Notes: a model not told the origin generated them from the letters alone. Shown: positions 12,384-24,146, counted from the stretch's first letter. The stretch: DNA of 64,000 nucleotides from Calliopum simillimum (GCA_951812925.1 OX638370.1:120914897-120978896), one strand, 5' to 3'. Numbers and translations are program-made.

Positions 12384-12632
12384 ATTAAGCCACCCAGGTG
12401 CTCGTGTACCCAAAAACTTTTAACAAGAAGATTCGTTTGACCGTCAATAAAAAAAGACACTCGCGAATGGTGTCGAAATTGTCAAAGTTGTCTAACATCG
12501 CAAATTAATAAACATGTCAAATTGAAATATGTTTCTTTTGGAATTTCTTAAAAACGATTTAATGAAGTTCATTTGGATATTGTTGGACCATTAGCTCCAT
12601 CAGAAGATTATTCAAATGAGTATCATGTATAA
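12384..12632 (+). pseudogene. Ty3/gypsy-type integrase remnant
   Basis: Plus-strand reading with frame changes gives LSHPGAR, then RRFV(stop)PSIKKDTREWC, CQSC, and finally FNEVHLDIVGPLAPSEDYSN. In gypsy-type integrases the zinc-binding domain contains H...H...CxxC and the catalytic core begins with VHLDIVGPLP and the first Asp. Both are recognisable here, with a TGA in place of the usual Trp codon. No other part of the retroelement is seen nearby, so this is an isolated, decayed fragment beside the mariner copy. Confidence 0.7.
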
Positions 12633-13966
12633 ATATTCCCGAGAATTTTTTATCAGACTGCCTAGAGAATGATTATTCATGACATGGGCCTATGTGAAAA
12701 AATGACAAAGTTAAAAAAAAGTTTAAGATGAAAAGTCTGATGAAACTAATTTTTGCAGCCGTTTGAAAAAATGTTTTTTTTTCTTTTTTTTTAAAACATT
12801 AAAAATAATTTTAATAACTCGATTGTTTATTTTCGTTTTTGCCTAATCTGACGGATGTCGTGGGTGTTTTTGATCATATTTTTCTTTCGATATAAATATT
12901 AACTTGAAATTGATTGAAATGCAGTCTGCATAATTTTTTGCACTTTTTTCTTTGCTTACAAAAAAACAGGGTACGTTAAATGATTTCATTAATCTATCGA
13001 AAGCCAAACTTTATTAATCATTTTTAATCTGATTTATACAATATATTATGCAAAAGTGAAAGAAATTTATAGTTAAAATAAATTTTGGGCATTTCTATAC
13101 GTATGACTGATTCTATTTATTTGAAAATATACTACATGTAGATAGGCCCCAAGCTCTTAATTATAATTATTAAATATTGTTATTATTAGAATGGCCTAAT
13201 TTGCTATAATATTATGGTTATTATAGTCATATAATTAATTTTTTAAAACTGACAGAATATGAAGGGCTTTAGGGCAAAGCTATGACCCCAAAGTAATTTT
13301 GAAGTAAGAAATTGAATTAGAAAGAATACGAAAAAAGCTACAAAGTTTAGAATTATAATTTAATTTAGCAAATATTCTGCATTCAAAATTAACTTTTCTA
13401 ATAATATTTTTTTTTTTTCTTTTGTAAATTTGTTACCGGTAGACCCTGTAACTGTTAAAGCCAATCATTTCAATATAACCAAAATTGCACCAACATTTAT
13501 GTATGGAAAAATGTGCGTTTATAGCTTTGCTATTTAAAATTCCACACATAGAAAAAGAACAGAACTTATGTAGGTGTTGAATTACAAAAAAAAAACCATC
13601 TGCGCCATGAAATGCAGTCGTGAGGTCAGTTGAAAAAAAAGCTTCCTACTGTTATGTTAGACTTTTGAAAAATATTTAGACTCTGGTTAAAACTTTTATA
13701 GCATTAGAATTTTTTTTTTTTTTGGTCAAAAACACAACATCTTTATGATTGGCTGCATAACGCGATAAAAAACTTCACAAAAATAGAAGTTTAAGTTCTG
13801 CGACAAAAGATTATGGAAAGTTGTTCCCCTTCCTTATCAAAATGATTTGAAGAATAATAACAAATTTCAACATGCCACCCGTTTAACGTAGAGCCTTAAA
13901 ATATGCTACGTTATTGTATAATCCAAATTTCGGGCCTTTTAAAATTCTAGTATACTTTCATGCTCA
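12633..13966. other. AT-rich non-coding, few recognisable parts
   Basis: Bases 12626-12672 (ATATTCCCGAGAATTTT and the following CAGACTGCC) resemble the terminal region of the element at 44443. The rest is AT-rich sequence with no coding signal. Confidence 0.4.
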
Positions 13967-14027
13967 TGTGTAAGCCCTGCAGATATGGCAACTTTTTTGT
14001 AAAATCGGAATAAGGAAAGATTTTTAA

Positions 14028-15146
14028 TACTATGTTTACACCAAAGATTTAGCTGTGAAGATATAAATAAATCTTGTTGCTAAATCCTACCCGTTTACAC
14101 CGGCCGAAAGAGATTTAGTTTTGACAATAGCTGTCATTTTGATTTTTGAAGTGTGAATTTTCTCAAATTGTAAACAATAAAAAATTATAGATAAAAATTA
14201 ATAATGAAACTATTATAATTACTGCTGTTAAATGCCTTTGGAAAAGATAATCGTAAAAATATATAAAACGTGGCAAGTCAAATAAGGCTCCAGAATTTGC
14301 ACGTCTTACGGATTGTTTTGGATGAGTCGAGTAATGATTTGACGGTCGTACCAAAGAAATGTTTATATTAGCACGACTATACGATATACCTGATGCAATA
14401 GTTTAATTTGAATCCACATAGTTCATAAAAATAAAAATCACCTTTGCCAAACAAGGAACTTATTGATATTTTATTTATTATAATTAAAACTTCATGTGGA
14501 CTTCACTTTACAGCTCTAAAACTGGTTTCTAGCAATGAAGTCCACATATATAAAGTGACGGTGTTCTTATTGACACAATGTCATTGTATGGATTGGCTCT
14601 TCGATAGGAGAATTTTTAAGCGAATCTAATCCTGTGACTTTCGCCACCACTAGTGATTAACGATGAAGTCGCAACCGATGCTGCTTTGGGCGTTGGAAGT
14701 AATTCCATGTCCAATGCACAGTTTGTTCGCGGGCTAGAAATTCAATTGTGATATCGACTTCTTCTGGATGCAAAATGATAGTAGACGAAATCCATTTTTT
14801 TGGTTGCTGAAATGCCCCAGCACTACATTTTGCGAAAAAGCAAAAACTCCTCGAGCCATTGTTTCACTAAAAAATAGAAAATAATAACTAAAAAGTTATA
14901 AAAGATTAAATTAAACAAATACAAGTTACGTTCTTCTTCTTCAAATTATCAAAGTGTAGAGGTGCCACATGCTTGAAAATAGCAAAAATCGGTAGCCCTG
15001 TTCAGATTTATTCGAAGATATAAATTAAATCACGTTGGAAGTAGATATATTTTTGTATGGTAAATCACGTGATATATGGCAAGATATAGCACTAAATCTC
15101 GAAATAGCCGTAAATCGCCTCGCAAATCTCAGGTGTAAACGGGGTA
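14028..15146. mobile_element. TIR element with TAA target duplication (PIF/Harbinger-like), 1.1 kb
   Basis: The ends read TACTATGTTTACACC (left) and, in reverse complement, TACCCCGTTTACACC (right). They are flanked by TAA at 14025-14027 and 15147-15149. Comparison with the related repeat at 40661 and 44211, which reads GATTTTTAAGGGAA without interruption, supplies the empty site. The three-base TAA duplication suggests PIF/Harbinger, but I found no nuclease or Myb-type motif, so the class is tentative. Short open frames at 14163-14354 and 14444-14629 show nothing recognisable. Confidence 0.7.
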
Positions 15147-15681
15147 TAAGAGAACGTAATGCGAATTTATCCTTTATTTATGTATACAATATTAAAATAT
15201 AATAGTTCTTTAACTTAAGGAAAAAATATTGAAAATACATATGTTTATTTTCCATTTTTTTAAAATGGAAATGGGTGAACGCAATGGGTGATATGACATC
15301 ATACCACGGGTGATTTGGCACCCTTAGTGCCTTTTAAATTTTTTTTTTCGGAATTGTTGCATGTTTTCATATGAGATGTACATATTTTATGTGACCACAT
15401 GCGGCACATTACACACTGGATCCAATGGTCGGGCTTAGTAGTTTGTGTAAAGTGTTCTTGACATCTAACGCACTCTTCAGATTCATCTTGGAAGTAAGTA
15501 TTTTCTTAACCTTTATGACTATATTTCGTTTAAGGTCCTCATCTTTGGAACCACATTATCAGAAGACGTTAGAATTTTTGCCGTTTTTTTTTTCTTTTTT
15601 TTGTTCGGCTTAAAGTTTTTCAAAGTTTTTGGTACAGGCGAGATTTCACTTAACACCTATTCTGGCCTTATGTTGCTTATA

Positions 15682-16364
15682 CGTGGGCTGCTATATATAT
15701 TTCTGGCCTAGGCAACAGTAATGTCAATAGCTTAAATCTGGCAACACCATAATAAAGTTTGACATTTTTTAGCATAAACGTACTCACAACATTTTGATGT
15801 ACAAGTGCTATTTGTCTTTTTTCCAGTGAGTTAAGAAAATCAATTTTTCCATTGATAATTTAAGCGGTTGATAAATTATGGGGCTTCCAACGAGAACAAA
15901 CGTTTTTTACAACTAAGTGTTCATGCAAAATCGAATGTATTGGAGTGGAACTAATGCCCAAGGATGCCTCTATCTCACGGTATGTCACATGGCGATCTTG
16001 CATTATCAGTTCACGCAATTCGCCTTTGAGCGAGCGTCGGCCACGATTGAATTCATTAAACCAGTTTTTCACAGTGTTATAGGATGGTGCCATACAAAGA
16101 TTTAAGTTCACCGATGCACTCTTGTCGTGATAATCCACGTCGAAAGTTGTGAAAAATGATCGCACGAAAATGTTCACGAGTTAATTCCATTTTTTTGCCA
16201 AATTGATTTTTTCAAGTCACTGTAAACAACACAAATGATGGTCGTACGTCAAAACGTTCTGAGTACGTTTATGCTAAAAAATGCCAAACTTTATTATGGT
16301 GTTGCCAGATTTTAGCTATTGACATTAGTGTTGCCTAGGCCAGAAATATATATAGCAGCCTACG
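15682..16364 (-). mobile_element. Deleted mariner with about 120-base terminal inverted repeats
   Basis: Bases 15682 to about 15805 are repeated in reverse complement at about 16243-16364 (GGCTGCTATATATATTTCTG, then GGCAACACCATAATAAAGTT). TA dinucleotides flank the element at 15680-15681 and 16365-16366. It is inserted in the GATATGGCACC-family element. The stretch at 46330-46520 shows the uninterrupted version of the site. The element keeps only the N-terminal part of a transposase. Confidence 0.88.
15860..16190 (-). pseudogene. Mariner transposase N-terminal fragment
   Basis: The minus-strand frame starts MELTREHFRAIIFHNFRRGL, shifts frame near 16098, and continues APSYNTVKNWFNEFNRGRRS and LIMQDRHVTYREIEASLG to SILHEHLVVKN and CSRWKPHNL. 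These are the paired helix-turn-helix DNA-binding motifs of a mariner transposase. A short segment between SLKGELRE and LIMQD is missing compared with the usual linker. The whole DDD catalytic domain is absent, and the frame stops near 15860. The product could at most bind DNA; the frameshift makes even that unlikely. Confidence 0.85.
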
Positions 16365-16659
16365 TACATACCTGGCTAAAATTCTGCGGTTCTGACTATA
16401 AGTTCAAGGCTTCATATTTGCTGCCTTTCTAAATATATGCAGGAAAAAACTCAGCAGTTTACATCCTGAATTTTGTTCTTAAATCCCGAACACAAGTTAC
16501 TATAGCAACTGCAGCTAAACGAACTTTATACCGCGAAATCTTTCGCCCAACTAAATCAAATTTTGTTCATATTTGAATGCTATGAAAACTGAAAGTATTA
16601 AAATTGAAGGGGGTGCCATATCACCTGGGGGTACCACATCTGCCATGCTTACCCTACTC

Positions 16660-17890
16660 AATGACATGCGCTTTTTTTTGTGTCGTTTGATTTTTACGAT
16701 TTTTTTCATGTTTAACGTTGCATACTTTCAGCCTCTATGTGAAACGAGTGGCATGTTTGAAATTTATCACTTTTTCTAATGACAATATCCCACCAAAAAA
16801 AAGGGCAACTTTTGGAAAACTTTTGATGTGCACTATTTTTGTGAATTTTTTATTATTTTGCATTATGTAACCAAACAAAAAAGTTTTCCATACAAATATT
16901 GTGTTTTTGGCTCAAACAAGTTTTCACCACCAAAAATTAATTTTATCCTCAAATAAAAATTATAAAACATTTTTCTAAAGTTGGCTTAATTTGCAACAAG
17001 CTCATTAAGAATTTATTATTATTGCTATCGCGATACTAGCGGATGTTGCTAATGAAATAATGATGAATAAAATGACGTTTGCCAGTGGATTTTGTTACTT
17101 TGTGAGTGAAAAAAAAAACTTGTGGATAAATTAATTTTGAACATAATAGATACTGCTTGAAATTCTGTAAGTTTTGCAAAATTTGATTATAAAAATTGCT
17201 TAAAATTTTATTTGAAAAATGTTGCTTTCAAATTAGATTTTTAACAGCAGATACCACCACATATAAGTACCTTCTTTCATATTTGCATAAAAGTCTATTA
17301 AAGAAAGCCTCTGTTCCCACTATTTATTTGACCCACTTTTGCTCACAGCGGTGTGTTAATTACTCAAGTACACAACCATAACCGAATGTATCGAAATTGG
17401 CCTGTAAATGAACACATATTACATGAGTTGCAATCACTTGCAGCTAAAAAATAAGAATTAATTTATTTTCACAGTAGAAAAAGCAAAAATCTTTAGAATT
17501 AATTGATATAATTAACTTTTTCATTTTTTTCTTAATTAATTTTAGTAAAGTCATTCACCATAACGTGAGAAGAATTTCGAAAAAGTAACATTCCTACCAT
17601 GCCCAACTCATATGGGATGGTTACAGAAACATAACATCAGAGTCATATAATCTTCTGAAAATCGAAGTAATAAAGATTAAAATTATAGATAGAAAAACAA
17701 ATTACTTTCAAATCGAAACAAGAAATACGAAACTCTTTCAACTACACTGAAAAAAAAAAAGTCAGTAAATTAGATTAGCGATTACTTGAGGCGTAAGTAT
17801 ATAAAGTTGGTAAAAGCAATGTCATACACATCAATTAAATATCACTGAAAGATAACATTTTTGCAACTTAATGCCACACAGCAAATAGTT
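16660..17890. other. AT-rich non-coding, nothing recognised
   Basis: No repeat boundary or coding motif seen. Small open frames (16573-16779, 17196-17381) have random-looking composition. Confidence 0.45.
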
Positions 17891-18191
17891 TGGGTGTAAA
17901 ATTCAAACCAAATTGGAATGAATACAAATCCACAGCAAATTTGGTATAAAATATGTGCTGCAGCTTGGTATACAAACCTTTTATACTTGTTCGTATAAAA
18001 TTTATACAAATAAAGTATTAATATAATTAACACTATTTTGGTTAAATTTTATAGAATCACTATATAAAAATGTTCTATACTTTTTTTGTATAAAATATAT
18101 ATAGAAGTTCATATGAAAGTATTTTTCACCAGTTTATATAAAATTCATATTGTGCTATATAAACCAATTTTAAACAATTTTCTAATAAATA

Positions 18192-19072
18192 TTGGGTGTA
18201 CAACTTAAAAACCGGAATTTTTTAGCGAAATTTAATGCTTTATTGTGGAAAAATGTTACAATATATTTTATTCAAAGTATTGTCCATTGGAAGCTACAAC
18301 ATTTCCCCATCCTTCAGGCAATTTATGAATTCCATCCCAAAAAGATTGCGCCGGCTTGGCGGCCAAAAATGAATCGAGCCAATTTTCGATATCTTGAACT
18401 TAAGTGAACCGTATTCCTGATAGGGCATTCTGCATTGATCGGAACAAATGGTAGTCTGATGGTGCAAGGTCTGGGCTATAAGGCGGGTGAGGCAAAATTT
18501 GTATAGATTTCCCATCCGTTGTTTTCCAGGTAATTTTTGACTGGGGCAGCAATATGTGGCCGTGTCTGGTCGCATACGTTGGCCGCTCTGCCTGGATTTT
18601 CTGCTTCAATCGGATCAATTGTTGACGATAGAGTTGAGCATTAATGGTTTGGCCACTTGGCAACAGGTCATAATGGATCACACCTAGCTGGTCCTGACCA
18701 GGACGTTCTTTGTCTTCGACATCAAAATCACCACTTTTAAACCGTCGAAACCACTCACGACAGCTTGATTCAGCTGGAGCATAGTCCCCATAAACTTCTA
18801 CAAGCAAACTATATGACTTTCCGCAGCAGTTTTCTTTGCAAAAAAATGACTCAACAGAACCTCCCGCAAATGCTGTCTTTTTCTCCAATTTTCGAGGTTA
18901 TTCATCGTGAAAAATAATAATGATGCACACAAGATAAAATTGTTTTGTTGACTGATTTTGACAGCTGTCAAATGTACCTTCAAAATGACATATCTATAAA
19001 GTTCGAGCTTTTACGATATTTGTTAGTACGGACATCCACCGTCAAATTCCGGTTTTTAAGTTGTACACCCAA
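18192..19072 (-). mobile_element. Internally deleted mariner, copy 2 (881 bp)
   Basis: The terminal repeats are the same as in copy 1, with TA at 18190-18191 and 19073-19074. Compared with copy 1 it lacks a further 31 bases near 18561, exactly where the HHDNARPH codons (second catalytic Asp) would be. Otherwise the two copies are almost identical, so they are recent relatives of one deleted source. Confidence 0.93.
18400..18905 (-). pseudogene. Mariner transposase with internal deletions, copy 2
   Basis: The minus-strand frame starts MNNLENWRKRQHLREVLLS and shifts into VEVYGDYAPAESSCREWFRR and FKSGDFDVEDKERPGQ. It then joins directly to DQLGVIHYDLLP and INAQLYRQQLIRLKQ, so the central part carrying the first catalytic Asp is gone. 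A further deletion removes the second Asp. It ends YSPDLAPSDYHLFRSMQNAL. It is not catalytic. Confidence 0.87.
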
Positions 19073-19150
19073 TATTTCAGAATTAAAATATTACAATGTA
19101 GTATAAATTCCACAATAAAAAAATATCTTACAATAATTAAATGTGTTTAT

Positions 19151-19660
19151 TCATTTTAAGAGAAACAAACTTCATAATAAACTTCATAAATTACATAAAA
19201 AATTATCAAATAATCAAAGTATTGTAAAATATCTAAAATATCGGTACAAGTAGAAAAGTATCGAAAAACATATAAAATATATGCAAAAGTCCCGAAATAT
19301 TGTTAAACATCTTAAATATCGCTAAAAGTCCAAAAGTATCATAAAACATATAAAATATCGACACAAGTTCAAAACTATCGAAAAAAATCTAAGCATCTGA
19401 AATGTCGGTAAAAGTATCGAAAAACATCTAAACCATCGGCAAATTTCCAAAGTATTGTTAAATATCTTAAATATCGGTACAAGAAGGAAACCATCGCAAA
19501 AAATAGCAAATATCGACAAAAGTCCCAGAGTAACGTTGAGCATCTAAAATATCGGAACAACTCGAAAAGCATCGTTAAACATCGGTAAAACTCTAAAACT
19601 ATCGAAAGGCATCTAAATTATCGGTGAAAGTCGAAAACTTTTGAGGATCATTTTTTGTTT
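19151..19660. repeat. Degenerate array of about 40-base ATCGGTAAAAGTC units
   Basis: Units of the form AAATATCGGTACAAGT, then AAAAGTATCGAAAAACATCT, recur about a dozen times with a period near 40. The same family appears at 34735-35120. Confidence 0.8.
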
Positions 19661-21060
19661 TGTGCATTCTACATCATAGTACCTTAAGAAAAAGTAATCG
19701 AAAACCGGTCAAATATTATAGTTAGCTGATCGAAAGAGCCCAAAGAAAATCGTTCATGTATTATAGATGACGTAGGTATATAGATGACATTACTTTTGCA
19801 CCTTAAATGGAGTTACTCCATTGTCATTCTAACTTCCATCAACTCACCTATACAAATTTTACTATTCAAACGATCAAAAATTTTTTCAGTGCACGCCATC
19901 GAATTAACCATGAAATTGTTAAAGTCAAAATTTAAAGAAAAAACAAAAAAAAAATTTTTATTATGATAACATTCAAACCGTTATTTGATTTATTTATTTA
20001 TCATTTTAATTTCTCACACAAAAATCGATCATGTGCTATTGAAATTCCATACTTTTCAAATTCCCATTCCTTTTCTCCATTTTTTTTCGAATTATTTTTT
20101 TGTTACCACTTATTTATATTGTTGAATTCAATTCAATTCACTTTCAATTCAAGTTTTGAGCAACTTTGAGCGCTCCGTGCGTTTGATTTAATTTAACAAA
20201 TTATGGCGTCGATGATGGTGATGATGATGAACAACTTCATAAGAGTTTTTGCTTTGACTTTTTTTCTGTTGGCTCTCAATCGTGGCAATATTAATATCAT
20301 TTATTGCTTGTCTTTAATACGAAACAAATCAATCCGATTTTCACATAACTTATATGAACGACAGTGGTAAAATTTGCTTAAAATCACATTTAAGTCAACA
20401 CATTATACTGCAAATTCTCAAAATAGTAAAAAAGTCTAAAAATGTAGAAAAATTTTTAAAAAATGTTTAGAAGAAAAAAGTTAAAAATATGGAATAATTT
20501 TGAAAAATTTTATAAATATTGAAAGTGTTACGAAAATCATTTTAATCGCATAACACTGATCACATCAAATACTTTGCTGATTTTGTTTTAGTTTGTTATT
20601 AAGTTTCTGTGAATGCGGAAAACAAATTCAGATATGTCTGAGCTCATGCTTTTTATATGCCGCATATTTATTTATGTTTGTGTGACATTTCTTTGCGCCG
20701 TTCACTTGCAGTGGTCGCACGGGTATCATTTGAAATGGAAAAATGATTGTATGTATTTACCTGAGTCAACAGTTTTACATTTGGAGCAATTTATGTTGAA
20801 AAAAAAATTTAAAATATTAAAATATCGTTACCTCAGTACTACAACTAGCTAATTCCTAAATTATCATTTTTGGGATGAATGGCCTATGAAATTTTTCCGT
20901 TTCAACTGGAGTACTCTAAAATGCCACCATTATGTACATAGAGACTAGAAAATTCCAAAATCATTGTAAATTCAACTTCTATAAATTGAAATTGAATTAT
21001 CTCAAAACTAAAAAATTGAAGTATCCTAGTGGTATGTAGTATGTAAGCTTAACCAACGAT
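19661..21060. other. Non-coding, one repeat fragment and a GATGATG microsatellite
   Basis: Bases 19840-19935 (TCACCTATACAAATTTTACT, then ACCATGAAATTGTTAAAGTC) resemble the left part of the element at 22568. A GATGATGGTGATGATGATGA run lies at 20211-20230. No coding signal. Confidence 0.5.
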
Positions 21061-21235
21061 TTAAATACCTTACACTGCGGCATTTTAAAAATATTGCTTG
21101 TATGAGTGTGGTCAACTTTTCTTACTCAGAGCTTGCGCTAAGTATTCCACATATTTGTGCGAAATTTGGTCGCACTACCATATTTTTTTTCTGCTCAGAG
21201 CTGGCATTTACTATCGTTAGTATCTGATTGAAATT

Positions 21236-21700
21236 TGTAACGAACCTTTCCTTTCTTAGCCAGGGTTTAGCCGTTGGCGTTCAGGGTTCACTACAAAATT
21301 TATGTTTCCCAAGAAAATACAGCTTTTCCAAACGTTATAATTAACTTTATTTACTAAAACCTATGTGGCGACCAGCAACAGAAAGCATTAAATGAAATGT
21401 TAACCTAGTTAATAATATAATATAAGTGTGGTCTAAATTCACTACGTAAAAAGTTAACACATTACTTAAACTCTAATCTAATGGAGCGTATCACTGACCA
21501 TGCCTCTCAGTCTCTGGTCCTGGGTCTACGTCTGCATCACTGGTTCTGGGTCTCCATCTGTCCGTCGTGGAGTGCATCACAGACCATGCCTCTCCGTCAG
21601 TTGTCCACAAAATGTATCCATGTCTCAGAGTGTCCTCGTTATAAAAAAGTCTTTAGTTGCGGGATGTTGAAAACAAACGCAGATCACGTCTTACCTATGC
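21236..21700. repeat. LTR-like repeat, copy 1
   Basis: It starts TGTAACGAACCT, continues with GCCAGGGTTTAGCCG and GTTCAGGGTTC, and later has short repeated CCATGCCTCTC segments. It matches the start of 62632-63250 in the same orientation. A 5' TG start and the general layout suggest a solo or truncated LTR, but the 3' end and target duplication were not found. Confidence 0.45.
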
Positions 21701-22020
21701 GGCGACCACCAAGAGAAAGAAAATATCTCCGACGCACTATGGTTTTTTTTTTGACAAAAAAGTGTACACAAAAATAATTTACTACAAGGACACATTTTCT
21801 TTAAAAAAATTAAACGCGAAGTTAAAGGTTACACATTCACTTATACAAAAAGATGCCCGCTTTTTCCAGCATCTGATCCACAAAATAGTGACACGGGTCG
21901 AAATCTCTTGAATTTTGAAAAAATCGATTTTTCTCTTTAAAAATGTTAGTCACATTAAACGCAGGAGTGATATATGTATAAATTTATATGTACTCAATCA
22001 AATCAATTACGATGAATGAA

Positions 22021-22310
22021 CTCAAATTGAAAATGGGCGGTGCCACTCCCCAAAAACAAATTCGTCATATCTCCAAAACTATTTCACGCAGATAGATAAG
22101 ATTCGGTGTGTTTGTAATAAGCACAGAGAGAAATAATATTTACTAGAAAAATGGGCGGTGTCACGCCCCAAAAATATAAAACACATCATATCTCCAAAAC
22201 TATTTGACCCATGTGAATGAAATTCGGTTTATATACAAAAGTCAGCAAGACAAATAATGTCTGCTGAAAAAATATGTGGTGCCACGCCCACAGGCAGAGC
22301 TACATTAATG
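22021..22310. repeat. Tandem repeat, about 119-base units with GGGCGGTGCCACGCC
   Basis: ATGGGCGGTGCCACTCCCC near 22033, ATGGGCGGTGTCACGCCCC near 22151 and TATGTGGTGCCACGCCC near 22273 are followed by similar CATATCTCCAAAACTATTT segments. Looser relatives occur at 21070-21230, 22430-22520 and 32881-33200. This is a dispersed fly-type repeat. Confidence 0.7.
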
Positions 22311-22567
22311 AATTTGTTTTCTATAGAACATAGTGTCAATTAATAAGGATATGTTCATTGTTGGTTGTGGTACCGCACTTTTTTTTCAGCAAATGTTATT
22401 TGACTCACTACCCGGTGTGTGGGCATATAAGCGTATGTGATTTGCATCATCAAAACTTTAATTGGAATATCTCAAACACCAGTATAGCATTTTGAAACTT
22501 TTGCTCAAATGAGAGGTACCACGCGCCACAGTGGAATTTAAAAAAAATAAAATATTTTGACCACTAA

Positions 22568-23601
22568 GGGCCTGTGCCAATCGAAAACATTTCACTCACC
22601 TATACAAATTCTGACGTCTCAAATCCGATTTTTGAAGCGTATGAGGTGAAATTGTTGTGTCAAAATTTGTACTAGCCCCAGGGGCTACTGAAAATTGTGA
22701 CAATCGAAATAGAAATTTTAAAATGTCAATGGCCAATGAAAAAATTCAAAATAAAATTTAAAATTTGTAAAAAAAAATAAAAAAATATGTATAAGCAGTC
22801 CAAATAACAAAAAGAGTTATTCCACGTAAGTATAATGAAATGTGTGGCGAAAAATTATTTTGCTTGTTGTTGACTTTTGGTTCCAGCAGGACGGAACAAC
22901 GTAACACATATCTCTGCCAAGAATTTGAGAAATTTGACCTGAGAAATTTGATTTTCAAGGCAAGTGACATATATTGGCCTCCACGCATTCCCGATGTAAC
23001 GGATTTTTTCCTGATATTTCCGCCAATAGACCAAATTCTCTGACACAGTTTATTGAAAATATCCATCACAAAATGGCAGCCATCATAAGAAATTTTAGTG
23101 GTTTAATGAATTAGTGCAGTGACGGCTAGAAATAACATTTGGACGATATTATTTTTAAGAAATAAACTTCCAAAACTATACAATTTCATAAATAATGAAA
23201 ACATTCGATAGATGGGTTATTTTTATTTTTAACTATTCCTCTATAAACTTTCTTTTGGGTCACCATATGTCAGGCTTTTTCATTCCAAATGAACTCCATA
23301 GCAGCGTCTTTTGCTGACCCAGCTCCTTGAGGATATTCAAAATTAAATTCACATATCCTAATCAATAGTCTAATTTTTTTTTAAATTTTTGAATTGTTTT
23401 TACGTATTTATTTTCTGTAATAGGTAACAATTGTATTAAACAAATGTAAAAAAAGTTCGATTCGCTGAAATGTCAAAAATTGAATCTGTCAGAAATTGCA
23501 ATCCATCTGGCACAGGAAAAATTAAAAATTTTAGTCACCAGAGTGAAATTTTTTTTCACCCCTATTTGCTTAAGGTAAAAGTTTCGATTTGGCACACGCC
23601 C
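22568..23601. mobile_element. PIF/Harbinger-like TIR element, 1.03 kb, TAA duplication
   Basis: The left end reads GGGCCTGTGCCAATCGAAA and the right end, in reverse complement, GGGCGTGTGCCAAATCGAAA. They are flanked by TAA at 22565-22567 and 23602-23604. A TWA duplication and GGGC-type ends are typical of PIF/Harbinger. No transposase is recognisable; the open frames at 22758-23069 (minus) and 22840-23043 (plus) lack known motifs. It is probably non-autonomous. Confidence 0.75.
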
Positions 23602-23604
23602 TAA

Positions 23605-24144
23605 GTGTTGAGTTAAAATGGTGCCGTTAATACTTTTTCTAAAAAGTCATTTTTATTTCGAAAAAATGGTTATAATTGTGAAATTGATAAACGCTTTCAT
23701 GCACTTCAGTAGTGAATTTATAAAACTAGAATCACCCAGTGGTCAAAATTCGACCACAAATGTACCTATTAAATAATTTTGATACTTTTTGGACACTTTT
23801 AGTACTTGTTTTGCTATTTGGTATAAAAAGGAAGAGAAGGACATTTATCATCGCTGGTATAATTCAAGCGAAATATAAACAAAACAAAAAACATGAAATC
23901 AGTGCTTTGTTTTTTGTCTTTCTTTTTGTGCTTTATCTTTTCTTTAACTCTGTATGATCGTGCATTTTGTCATTGTTAATATTTAAAAATTTGAATTTAA
24001 TTTTACATGGCTTAAAGTCAAAATGTTAACATAATTTTAACTTTGTGCACATCTTCACACAAATACCTTTCTAATGTTGTACTATTTAAAGTCGTACTCC
24101 ATTTCTAACATAGTAAAAAAAGATGGACAAATTTTTGTCTAGCG
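23605..24144. other. AT-rich non-coding
   Basis: Nothing recognised. The open frame 23739-23957 is not protein-like. Confidence 0.45.
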
Positions 24145-24146
24145 TA

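Larger units (their letters stand above)
13968..16654. mobile_element. GATATGGCACC-family TIR element, copy A, split by two insertions
   Basis: The right end reads (reverse complement) TA-GGGTAAGCATGGCAGATG and continues to GATATGGCACC. The left end near 13968 reads GTAAGCCCTGCAGATATGGC. Blocks at about 13973-14024, 15150-15390, 15540-15680 and 16367-16654 match uninterrupted stretches at 40595-40890, 44168-44440 and 46330-46520. The signature GGCACC or its complement recurs inside. It is interrupted by the elements at 14028-15146 and 15682-16364. No transposase frame is recognisable. Confidence 0.65.
17893..19150. repeat. AT-rich repeat R1, copy 1, split by a mariner
   Basis: AAATTCAAACCAAATTGGAA through GAAGTTCATATGAAAGTATT (17893-18190) and ATAAATTCCACAATAAAAAA (about 19107) match 51987-52143 and 54340-54530. 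The mariner at 18192-19072 sits in the middle. The other copy supplies the uninterrupted sequence here. Confidence 0.75.

Noticed and set aside
21481..21911. Open frames at 21481-21777 and 21657-21911
   Set aside because: They overlap the LTR-like repeat and show no protein motif.
22021..22310. CRISPR-like array
   Set aside because: The 119-base tandem units have no short repeat/unique spacer structure, and the genome is eukaryotic.
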